Origin: Sandaracinaceae bacterium
Lineage (GTDB): Bacteria; Myxococcota_A; Polyangia; Polyangiales; JADJQN01
Assembly (NCBI GenBank): GCA_016712745.1
Contig: JADJQN010000003.1
Coordinates: 1,116,001-1,180,000 of the forward strand
Length of the DNA stretch: 64,000 bases
Direction: 5' to 3'
Each line of letters opens with the position of its first letter. The stretch's first letter is position 1. The position numbers and the translations under genes are program-made. The notes under the pieces are model-generated. The model made no database searches. It had not been told where the DNA came from and saw only the letters and a program-made list of their open reading frames with translations. Below are positions 1 to 6,841 of this stretch, piece by piece.

Positions 1-926
1 GCGGCACACGCAAAAAACTCATTGGCTTCGTCAGCATGATGAATGCGCTGCGCGATAAGGTGGCAGGCGGCATGGGTCCGGCGGAAGTTGCGCGAGCCAT
101 TCTCGAAGAGACGGCCTACCAAAAAGCTCTACGCGACGAAGACACACCCGAAGCCGACGCGCGTCTCGAGAATATTCAAGAGCTCTTGGGTTCGATGGAT
201 GAGTTCGAAAACGAGGCGGAGACGCCCACGCTTTCCGCCTTCCTCGAGAACGTGACTCTTCAAACCAACACGGCCAACGACGACAGCGAAGATCGCATCA
301 CCATGATGACGGTTCATGCTGCCAAGGGTCTGGAATTCCCGGTCGTATTCGTCGGTGGTCTGGAAGAGCAGATGTTCCCATATCACGGCTACGACGCCGG
401 CGATGATCCCGACGAGCTCGAAGAAGAGCGCCGCCTCGCTTACGTCGCGTTCACGCGCGCTCGAGAGAAGCTGATCTTGAGTTGGGCTGCTTTGCGTCGC
501 GTCTTCGGACAGCCTCGCATCAATCCGCGCTCACGCTTTCTCGACGAGTTGCCGCGCGCCGACATCGAAGAGATCGGCGGCGCACCCTCGCCTTCGTATG
601 CATCGCAGCGCAGCAGCGGCTGGGACGACAACTCTGGGTATCAGCGCCCGTGGCAGCATCCGCAACGCTCGCGTTCGGAACGGCCGATGATGGGAACGCC
701 GCGAACGTCCACTACACCGGCGCGCAAATCGTCCGAGTCCTACATCGATCGCAGCGAAGTCGAGGTTGGGGAAGACGGCATCCGCATGGGCATGCGCGTA
801 GCTCACGCGAAGTACGGCGTCGGCGAAGTCCGCGGCGTAACGCCCGGTGTTCCGCCGAAAGTCACCGTTAGTTTCCCTGGTTGGGGCACCAAGCAAATCG
901 TCGCGAGTTTCCTCGAGCCTGCGTAG
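1..926 (+). CDS. pcrA: UvrD/PcrA-family 3'-5' DNA helicase, C-terminal part (5' end outside window)
   Basis: The frame is already open at base 3, so the gene starts upstream of the window and only the C-terminal ~300 residues are seen. Superfamily 1 helicase motifs are visible: motif V (TVHAAKGLEFPVVF, about bases 310-350) and motif VI (AYVAFTRAREK, about 437-470). A low-complexity Ser/Arg/Pro linker follows, then a small Tudor-like C-terminal domain (VAHAKYGVGEV, from about 790) typical of PcrA/UvrD. The family unwinds DNA in excision repair, replication restart and removal of recombinase filaments. Ordinary housekeeping gene; UvrD versus PcrA naming cannot be decided from this end. Confidence 0.93.
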   Translation, partial: GTRKKLIGFVSMMNALRDKVAGGMGPAEVARAILEETAYQKALRDEDTPEADARLENIQELLGSMDEFENEAETPTLSAFLENVTLQTNTANDDSEDRITMMTVHAAKGLEFPVVFVGGLEEQMFPYHGYDAGDDPDELEEERRLAYVAFTRAREKLILSWAALRRVFGQPRINPRSRFLDELPRADIEEIGGAPSPSYASQRSSGWDDNSGYQRPWQHPQRSRSERPMMGTPRTSTTPARKSSESYIDRSEVEVGEDGIRMGMRVAHAKYGVGEVRGVTPGVPPKVTVSFPGWGTKQIVASFLEPA

Positions 927-954
927 AGCTTGCCTGCGCACAGCGTAGCCGTGC

Positions 955-1683
955 ATGCTCGAAAGCATGACTGCTAGTCGGTTGCGTGATGTGCGATTGA
1001 TTGATCGGTCTCGGTGTTTCCAGAACAGCTGTCTCGCGGCGACTGTAGTGGGTCTGCAGCAGAGTAAACTCGACTCACTTTTACGCTTCGTCGAAGATGA
1101 GAACGAACGGGCCGAAACGCTCGCCGCCTTCGCGATCGAGTCCATACCGACCTCTGCTGAAGCAACTTCGCGATTTGTCGGTGCATCCCGCTTCGCCTGT
1201 GCCGCTGAGGATGTTTCCGAATTTCCGCAACGTTTAGGCGATGCACTTGCGCTAACCCTCGAACAACTTGGTTACCGCTCGGTTATCGCAGCAATGGAAC
1301 GACGTGTCCCATGGCTTGCGCAAAGTAACGATTTTCCGCCAGTCGCCGAAGCGCTTGATGCTTTGCGCGGGCGTTTTTTGACCTCCGATTTCGATGGAGG
1401 ATTGGAAGCTGATCTCGCGGACATTTCCGCACTAACAGCTACATTGTTTTGGCTTACGCGCGGTTGTGCGTCGCTCCCGCAGATCTATTTTGTGACTGCG
1501 TCTGCGCCATGGGTCGGATCGCTTTGCCAGTACGGAGTTTTGCATGTTGAATTCTTCGACGCTTCCGAACGCACACGCTTCACGGGTGCGGCGATGGGAA
1601 ACGGGTTCGAAGTCACGCAAGAATGCACCGATCCGTATTCTTGCCATGGCGCGATCAACGGTCGCGCGATACGTTTTGAGTGA
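955..1683 (+). CDS. hypothetical protein
   Basis: A 242-codon frame begins 28 bases after the helicase stop on the same strand. I do not recognise a family. There is no signal peptide or membrane segment. The middle and C-terminal parts have the amino-acid make-up of a real globular protein (helical from about residue 80 to 150, then Cys-containing beta-type segments), while the first ~30 residues look less natural. The true start could therefore be the GTG near 1048, which begins VGLQQSKLDSLLRF. Antisense frames over the same bases are Arg/Ser-rich and look like shadows. Function unknown. Confidence 0.6.
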   Translation: MLESMTASRLRDVRLIDRSRCFQNSCLAATVVGLQQSKLDSLLRFVEDENERAETLAAFAIESIPTSAEATSRFVGASRFACAAEDVSEFPQRLGDALALTLEQLGYRSVIAAMERRVPWLAQSNDFPPVAEALDALRGRFLTSDFDGGLEADLADISALTATLFWLTRGCASLPQIYFVTASAPWVGSLCQYGVLHVEFFDASERTRFTGAAMGNGFEVTQECTDPYSCHGAINGRAIRFE

Positions 1684-1781
1684 ACTCCGTTGTCGACACC
1701 GAATCGATGCGCGATGAACTGAAAGTTCGCTACGCTTGGTTGTCCGCGCGCGCGGATGGTTTATGAGGATTGGATGCGCAT

Positions 1782-2469
1782 CTAGCGTTGAAGCGCCAGC
1801 GTAAGTGGGTGCGCGTCGGTGCCGACGAGCGTCTTGTGTTGTTCAGCGGGTGAGCCGGCCTCACCCACGCGGAGTTCGCCAAGCACGGCCACGCGATCGC
1901 CTTCTCGCACCACGTACGTACGCGCTTTATAGCGAGGCCAGTTGCGATCGCGCTCTACATCGTGAGCGGGCAGCTGAAGCTGGTGTTCTCCGAGTACCGC
2001 GCGAGCCGCTGAGTTGGTTGAGAAAAGTTCCTCGCTGATTTCATTTAGCCACGGGATCGATTTGAGAACCGACGCCGGAATGGCGGGAATCCGAATAGAC
2101 ACAATGCCGCTGTCGCTCTCAACATCGAAGGACGTGATACGGAACGATGATCGTTCGGCGACTCTGTTTGACCACATCCATTCTTTTGGATCACTCGGAT
2201 CGTGCGTGAAGGCGTCAAGCTCGTATGCATGGGCCACGCACGCGTCGTCCGAGAACGGTTCGCGGAGAGATTCGGAGTTCGCGCGAACCCGTCCTTCAAT
2301 TTTGACGAGGTCGCCCGCTTTCGCGTTCGCCAAATCGACGGTCGTAGCGGCCGCGAGCGTCCGACGAGCTCGGGTCGACTCGCGCCGCATCCAAATAGAC
2401 GGCAAATGCGATCGCGAAGAGCACGGCGGCGATAATCGCCGGGATCACCGTCTCGCTAGTTTCATTCAC
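1782..2469 (-). pseudogene. GIDE-like membrane-anchored protein, frame broken near its N-terminus
   Basis: Reading leftward, a GTG at 2469-2467 opens a short frame that encodes a convincing N-terminal membrane helix (NETSETVIPAIIAAVLFAIA). The rest of the protein (VDLANAKAGDLVKIEGRV onward, ending at 1782) lies in another frame, so the reading frame shifts somewhere between about 2405 and 2340. The larger part resembles the GIDE/MULAN-type beta-rich domain that bacteria carry behind a membrane anchor. The GTG sits 12 bases after the zinc-ribbon gene stop, so this is the last gene of the PspA operon. It is either a real frameshift or an indel error. The GIDE assignment rests on pattern recognition only. 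Confidence 0.55.
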
Positions 2470-2481
2470 GGGCAGGCATGC

Positions 2482-2793
2482 TCAGTCCGAAGACTTAGCG
2501 GGCTTGGCAGGCTTCGACGGTTTTGACTCGGTCGTCGACGTGGACGACGAATCGCTGGTCGATGCTTTCGGCGGAAGTACCGACTTCGAACTGCTGCTGC
2601 CGCCGCCGCCCGAAGATCCGTAACCGTCGGCGTACCAGCCGCCGCCCTTCAAGATGAAGTTGCCTTGGCTGATGACGCGATGCGCTTTCATCTTGCCGCA
2701 CTTGGGGCACTTCTTGATCGCGTCCTCGGACATTCGCTGTTCGAGTTCCCACCCCTTATGGCATGCATCACAAACGTACTCGTAGGTCGGCAT
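2482..2793 (-). CDS. FmdB-family zinc-ribbon protein
   Basis: A 103-residue protein starting MPTYEYVCDACH, the hallmark of FmdB-type putative regulatory proteins. Two CxxC knuckles (CDAC near residue 9, CPKC near residue 34) should bind one zinc. The C-terminal half is low complexity, with a Gly/Ser run followed by Ser/Thr/Lys-rich sequence ending in a Pro-Lys-Ala repeat. It begins 2 bases after the PspA-like gene stop, so the two are almost certainly cotranscribed. FmdB proteins were named from a formamidase gene cluster and are often called regulators, but their biochemical role is not settled. The family call is firm; the function is not. Confidence 0.88.
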   Translation of the reverse strand: MPTYEYVCDACHKGWELEQRMSEDAIKKCPKCGKMKAHRVISQGNFILKGGGWYADGYGSSGGGGSSSSKSVLPPKASTSDSSSTSTTESKPSKPAKPAKSSD

Positions 2794-2795
2794 AG

Positions 2796-3611
2796 CTAGG
2801 CTTTTCCAGATTTCTCTTCGCGTTGTTTCAGGGCTGAGAGCGCGGCCTCGAGCTCGGCCTGCTCTTCGGCAGTGGGTTCCATATCGGTGTCTGCTTCAAC
2901 TTGGACGCGGGTCGCAACGGCGGGAGCTTTCGCAGGCGGCGTCACGCCCATCTTCTGCTTTAGGGCCGCAAGATCATCGTCGGCACCCTGCGTGGATTCA
3001 AGCTCACGGAACTTATTCTTGAGCACGTCGCCCGTGTATTCCTCGGCGAGCTCAGCGCCTGCTTCCGCTTCCGCTTCGATCTGATCGATCTTCGTCGCCA
3101 TGCGATCAAAGGTCTCGAAGGCGCTCTGATCCTTCATCCCACTCATCGTGTTCTGAATGGACTTCATCGCCTCGGCGCGGCGCTTGCGTGCGATGAGCAC
3201 GTTCTTCTTGCGCTTGGCCTCTTCAATCTTGTTGTTGAGCGCACGCAGCGCCACTTTCAATTGGTTGACGGCAGTGAGCTGCTTGTCCCACTGATCCTTG
3301 TATTGATCGGCGAGCAGCTGGTGCTCTTTCTTGCGAGCAAGCGCCTCTTTCGCAAGCTCATCGTTGCCGGCGCGAACTGCCAGCATTGCTTTGCGCTCCC
3401 ACTCGTCGGCGTTCGACTTTTCGGTCTCGTAGCTCTTCTGTAGCTTCTTCTCGTCCGCGATCGCAATGGCGACCTGCTTCTTGGCCTCGACGAGATTGGT
3501 GTTCATGTCGAGGATGACTTGATTGAGCATCTTCTCGGGGTCTTCCGAGCGATTGATCAAGTCATTCAAGTTGCTGCGCAAAAGTTGAGAAAGGCGTGCG
3601 AAGAAACCCAT
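2796..3611 (-). CDS. pspA: PspA/IM30 (Vipp1) family membrane-stress protein
   Basis: A 271-residue, almost entirely helical protein starting MGFFARLSQLLRSNLNDLI, which matches the amphipathic membrane-binding helix of PspA/IM30. It continues with the diagnostic DPEKMLNQVILDM stretch and long heptad coiled coils rich in Lys, Glu and Ala. The family is ESCRT-III-like: it binds stressed inner membrane, oligomerises into rings or rods and limits proton leak. A 40-residue acidic tail after about residue 225 is longer than in enterobacterial PspA. The start is supported by GAAGGA about 10 bases upstream. It lies between the YbjN-like gene (17-base gap) and the zinc-ribbon gene (2-base gap). No pspB/C/F homologue is nearby. 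Confidence 0.93.
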   Translation of the reverse strand: MGFFARLSQLLRSNLNDLINRSEDPEKMLNQVILDMNTNLVEAKKQVAIAIADEKKLQKSYETEKSNADEWERKAMLAVRAGNDELAKEALARKKEHQLLADQYKDQWDKQLTAVNQLKVALRALNNKIEEAKRKKNVLIARKRRAEAMKSIQNTMSGMKDQSAFETFDRMATKIDQIEAEAEAGAELAEEYTGDVLKNKFRELESTQGADDDLAALKQKMGVTPPAKAPAVATRVQVEADTDMEPTAEEQAELEAALSALKQREEKSGKA

Positions 3612-3628
3612 GTCGTTCGATCCTTCTC

Positions 3629-4027
3629 TCAGTGGCCTGCGTCGCGAAAGCTCGCGATCGTTTGATAGTGCTTGGTGAACGCGACCGCAAAGTCGTCGAG
3701 CGTCGCTTGCAGCTCGCTCATGTCGAGATTCTCAAGGCGCAGCGCGCAGGTGATCAAGATTGCGTCATTGCCCACGCCATAGGCCCCGTGGAGCATCTCG
3801 GCCGCGTTAAGCTCGAGCAGGCGCTGGAACAACTTGTCCCGGTCACGTTTGACCTCAGCGAGCTCGATCACCTTCATCCGGAAAAGCACGACCCCATCAT
3901 TGATCGCGACCGCGATCGACTTTGATGCATCGTAGGGATCACGAACGAGCCAGGTGTTTTCAGCGACGTCTTCGACGTGCTGGCCCGAGCTGCGGAGATA
4001 GGCTTCGAGATCGGCTTTGGTTCGCAT
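3629..4027 (-). CDS. YbjN/CesT-like (type III chaperone-fold) protein
   Basis: A 132-residue acidic protein. I start it at the ATG at 4027 (MRTKADLEAYLRSSG) rather than the upstream 4063 ATG, whose first 12 codons look non-coding. The pattern of an N-terminal helix, beta strands (TWLVRDP, IAVAINDGVVLFRMKV) and two C-terminal helices (DRDKLFQRLLELN, LQATLDDFAVAFTKHY) fits the YbjN/CesT alpha-beta fold shared with secretion chaperones. It is the gene directly upstream of pspA (17 bases), so a role in the same membrane-stress function is likely by context. The family call is by secondary-structure pattern, so it is moderate. Confidence 0.65.
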   Translation of the reverse strand: MRTKADLEAYLRSSGQHVEDVAENTWLVRDPYDASKSIAVAINDGVVLFRMKVIELAEVKRDRDKLFQRLLELNAAEMLHGAYGVGNDAILITCALRLENLDMSELQATLDDFAVAFTKHYQTIASFRDAGH

Positions 4028-4078
4028 GGCGCAACAGTAGAGAGCCTGCGCACGCCCGGTCAAGGCATGCGCCGCGCT

Positions 4079-4990
4079 TCACATCGCTTCGAGCTCGTCG
4101 CCGGCCGGATTGAGCAGCTTGCGCGTCCAAAGGATCGCGTCACGACGCTCTTTGCCAACCTGGATACCGCGGGCCAAAAGCCCCGTCTTGCGGAAACCTG
4201 CCGACAAATACGAAGTTGCGAGCTCTTGATCGTCCGAAGCGCCGAAGCCGAACGCCGAGACGATGCCGCGGCGCTTGAGCTCTTCGCAGAACGCGCGAAG
4301 GCCTGCTGCAACCGCCAGGGTCTCCGACTCTTCCTTGGGCGTGCGAAGCACTTCGACGAGCGCATGACCAAAGCAATCTTGGAACTCGGCCGAAAGGTAG
4401 TTGGCGCGGCCTTTCTTGGGCTGCGCTTCGAGGAATAGGCGCAAGACGCCGCGACCAAACGTGTCGAAACCACCAAGGCCCTCGGCCTTTTGCCATGCGG
4501 TATCACGCGCTGCGAATGCGAGCTTCGCTTCGACGCCCTTCAACGTGATCCCCTTGATGTCGTCTTCGAGGTCGCGCGCATTCTTCTTCGCTGCAACAAT
4601 CGTCTTCTCGGCGAACTTCAAGCCTTCATCCGATACTTCAATCGAGGCGGTGCGATCACCGATGACACATCCACAAAGATGTCCGTCGCTGCGCTTGTAG
4701 AAGCCGGGAATGGTGCCTTCGCGAACGAAACCGACGCGCGTCCAGGATGATACTTCGTCCTTCTCGACGAGCGTCAAAACCTTCTCGATGCCTTCGCGTT
4801 GCGCGATCGACTGGATGAACAAGCGCTTGGCAGGAAGTGCACCGGCGCGGAAGTCGATGACGCGAATGATCTTGGTGCGGCGGTTCAAGAGCAAGCACAA
4901 GAACGCGCTGTCGCTACGGAAGTGAAGCTCTTCTACGATCGGCTGGTTCGCAGCCTCTTTGGCGAGAGCTGCTTTGCTTTTTACGGCCAT
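4079..4990 (-). CDS. GNAT-like acetyltransferase-related protein
   Basis: 303 residues, no signal peptide. The first half has features of an N-acyltransferase (GNAT) fold: a RAGALPAKRLFIQSIAQREGIEKVLTLV segment, then SWTRVGFVREGTIPGFYKRSDGHLCGCVIG, which recalls the GFxxEGxxxGFYxxxDxxxxG pattern of beta-lysine acetyltransferase (AblB) type enzymes. The second half (after about residue 170) is helical and ends with another GNAT-like stretch (ASDDQELATSYLSAGFRKTG), so this may be a two-domain GNAT protein. It lies 51 bases upstream of the YbjN-like gene and may head the PspA operon. Substrate unknown. Confidence 0.6.
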   Translation of the reverse strand: MAVKSKAALAKEAANQPIVEELHFRSDSAFLCLLLNRRTKIIRVIDFRAGALPAKRLFIQSIAQREGIEKVLTLVEKDEVSSWTRVGFVREGTIPGFYKRSDGHLCGCVIGDRTASIEVSDEGLKFAEKTIVAAKKNARDLEDDIKGITLKGVEAKLAFAARDTAWQKAEGLGGFDTFGRGVLRLFLEAQPKKGRANYLSAEFQDCFGHALVEVLRTPKEESETLAVAAGLRAFCEELKRRGIVSAFGFGASDDQELATSYLSAGFRKTGLLARGIQVGKERRDAILWTRKLLNPAGDELEAM

Positions 4991-5363
4991 CGATGAAACC
5001 TCATGACCTTAGCCAGGTCGGCGTAAACACCCACGAAAGGGCGATGCCTTTAGTCCAGGTAGGCAGGTGTGTCAACCGCCTCAGCTGTAGGTCGGCTGCC
5101 TAATAGCGTGAAATGCGGCCTTTTTTTGTGGTTGCGTAGCTCTGGGATGCGAAAAATAGTGCGATTTCACGAGAAAGCCTCGATCGGATTCGGTTGTCCC
5201 CCTCGGGGGCCGATCGGCCCGCGTGCGCGGTTCCGGCGACTCGACCCGCGAGCACGAATCCGCCGGCGGCGGAAGGCGCGCGTCCTTGAATCGTAACTCT
5301 TTCGCACCACGTAAGGATCACACCGGGTAGGCTTCGCGCGCCCCCCTCACTGAAAGAATCCAA
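4991..5363. other. gene-free stretch, 373 bases
   Basis: Divergent intergenic region between the leftward acetyltransferase-like gene and the rightward H1-like gene. The open frames here are Arg-rich shadows without family features. It should hold promoters for both flanking genes, but I cannot place -35/-10 boxes with confidence. A small GC-rich inverted repeat (CCCCCTCGGGGG, about 5198-5209) is the only structure I see. Confidence 0.6.
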
Positions 5364-5633
5364 ATGAAGAAGACAAAGACGAAGTCCAAATCTGTAGCGA
5401 AGAAGGGCGCGAAGAAGAGCGCGCCGCTCAAGGCAAAGACCGCGAAGAAGAGCGCACCGCTCAAGGCGAAGGCTGCAAAGAAAAACGCCCCCGCAAAAAC
5501 GAAGAGCAAGAAGGCCAGCAAGGCTACGAGCAAGGTTGCAGGCGCGGCACCGGCGACCAAGAGCGTCTCCAGCAACGGCCGCTCACCTTCGCATCCTGGA
5601 TCAAACCTTCTGCCGTACGGCGCGCAGCGCTAG
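5364..5633 (+). CDS. small Lys/Ala-rich histone H1-like protein
   Basis: 89 residues that begin with about 60 residues made almost only of Lys, Ala, Ser, Thr and Pro, with an internal repeat of the unit KKSAPLKAK(T/A)AKK. The remaining ~25 residues (SNGRSPSHPGSNLLPYGAQR) are different and uncharged. The composition matches bacterial H1-like DNA-binding proteins (Hc1/AlgP/BphH type), which bind DNA through a disordered basic tail. The ATG is preceded by a GAAAG at about -12. It stands alone, followed by the first palindromic A element. A DNA-binding role is inferred from composition; no structured domain is visible. Confidence 0.7.
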   Translation: MKKTKTKSKSVAKKGAKKSAPLKAKTAKKSAPLKAKAAKKNAPAKTKSKKASKATSKVAGAAPATKSVSSNGRSPSHPGSNLLPYGAQR

Positions 5634-5682
5634 TCCGACATGAGCGTGTCAGGCGGATGTCTCTGCGGGAAACGGGGGAAAC

Positions 5683-5743
5683 GGGGACGATCGTTTAGTT
5701 AAGAAAGTTAAGGCGTAAACTTTCTTAACCAAACGATCGTTCC
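5683..5743. repeat. palindromic element A, copy 1
   Basis: A near-perfect inverted repeat: arm ACGATCGTTTAGTTAAGAAA... at 5687-5710 pairs with 5716-5740 (two mismatches) around a 5-base loop, with GGGG before it. The right arm plus the next bases (CCTCGTCGC) recur at copy 2, and the outer arm recurs at copy 3 near 8875. The element could form a long AT-rich hairpin, as a MITE/REP-like repeat or a bidirectional terminator would. Confidence 0.85.
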
Positions 5744-6157
5744 TCGTCGCTGCAGTTGTTGTTTGGCGCGATTTCGGATGGATTGATTGAAGCCGCGCGT
5801 GGCGAGGGCTGCGCAGATTCCGCCGGGAAGGTCTCCACGCAGCAGGAGCGCCTCGTGTACGACGCACTCCCCTTCTTCGAGACAGCGCCCAAGCGTCTCC
5901 TGCGTTGTGGCTGGCTTACGAAGCAGTCGAAGAAGCACTTGTCGCTGCGCCGCTCGCGTCAGATTCACACTCAGCGGATGGCGCTGTACGAGCTCAACTT
6001 GCGAGTCCGTGAGCAAACGATGCTGCAGCAAATCGTTTAGCGCCGCGGTGGCCATTACGGCATCGGAATCAAGCGTCGCAAGCTCGAGGTAGCGTTCCGC
6101 GAATGTGTCGGACAGATCGTCGAAATCTAAGGTTGCTCGAAACGCCCCAAACCGACC
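5708..6157 (-). pseudogene. remnant of a helical protein gene between two A elements
   Basis: Leftward frame with good protein character (LDFDDLSDTFAERYLELATL, then ALNDLLQHRLLTDSQVELVQ, then LLRGDLPGGICAALATRGFN) that runs from palindrome copy 2 to its stop inside palindrome copy 1. The coding-like sequence begins upstream of the only ATG (6055), and no start codon exists in that frame before it meets the palindrome at about 6157, so the 5' end appears to be lost. It is Leu-rich and helical, and I do not recognise the family. If the 6055 ATG is used it would be a 115-residue protein. I favour a gene fragment bounded by repeats. Confidence 0.45.
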
Positions 6158-6213
6158 TTCGCTTAGTTAGCAAAATTACGTTTTAACTTTCTTAACTAAA
6201 CGATCGTCCCTCG
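6156..6213. repeat. palindromic element A, copy 2 (left arm degraded)
   Basis: The right arm (TTAACTTTCTTAACTAAACG onward, about 6183-6209) is almost identical to that of copy 1, including the CCTCGTCGC that follows. The left arm (GCTTAGTTAGCAAAATTA, 6161-6178) still pairs with it but lacks the outer ACGATCGT. Together with copy 1 it makes a direct repeat of about 35 bases around the gene remnant at 5743-6157. Confidence 0.75.
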
Positions 6214-6227
6214 TCGCCTGGTCGCAG

Positions 6228-6482
6228 CTAGTGCGGATGCGCTGCCAAACATTGCTCGCGCGTTGCGTAGACCGTGGGCGGCACACCGTCGTCGCACGCG
6301 CATCCGCACGCGGGAGGCTGGAGTGGCACGCATGCGATGTAAGAAAAGACCCAGCCTCCGCCACAGCAAGACGGGACGCTGCATTGCTGCGGGCGCGTAT
6401 TTGACTGCGTCGCGGGTGGGTTTGCGCCGCAGCCGACGAACACCGATGCGCACGCCAACACGAGACTCGTAAAGCTCCGCAT
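6228..6482 (-). CDS. small Cys-rich lipoprotein
   Basis: 84 residues beginning MRSFTSLVLACASVFVGC, a lipoprotein signal with the acceptor Cys at position 18. The mature part is only about 66 residues but has eight further cysteines, including a CC pair and the cluster CGCAC near residues 59-63, so several disulfides or a metal site are likely once exported. No known domain is recognised. It lies alone between A element copy 2 and a gene-free stretch. Probably a small envelope or outer-membrane protein of unknown role. The signal peptide plus Cys spacing makes a chance frame unlikely. Confidence 0.7.
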   Translation of the reverse strand: MRSFTSLVLACASVFVGCGANPPATQSNTRPQQCSVPSCCGGGWVFSYIACVPLQPPACGCACDDGVPPTVYATREQCLAAHPH

Positions 6483-6841
6483 GGCGCCACCTTATGACGA
6501 CTGAACTGAACTGCGGTCTTAACATTCGAACCGAACGGCGAACGCCACCCACAGCGGCTCGGCGATGAAGAGCCCGGTGCAGGAATGTTCGATGCCGGCG
6601 AGGCGCCTTGTCCGGGAAGAGGCCAACGAACGGTGATCCCCTGGCGTGCATTCAGTCTGCTCGATTCGGGACGTGCCGTGACGTACAACGACGCGCTCCG
6701 ACCCGCTACATGTGCGGGCCGTCGCGAACGGTGCAGTGAGGACGAACCCGTGGTTCTCTTCTTGTGCGGCACCTGCGATCCTCGATACGCTTACGCGATG
6801 AAACGTGCGCACGCGGTTGAGTACGAATGTCTGGACCACGG
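6483..6841. other. gene-free stretch, 359 bases
   Basis: Divergent intergenic region between the Cys-rich lipoprotein and the C25-like lipoprotein. Frames on both strands are Arg-rich and show no family features. It should carry the promoter of the rightward gene, but I see no clear operator, riboswitch or repeat. Confidence 0.55.

Noticed and set aside
1680..1766. A 28-codon frame whose GTG overlaps the stop of the hypothetical gene (GTGA) and encodes MRDELKVRYAWLSARADGL at its end
   Set aside because: It looks like a natural protein start but is too short, and nothing follows in any frame; possibly a remnant, but not enough to annotate.
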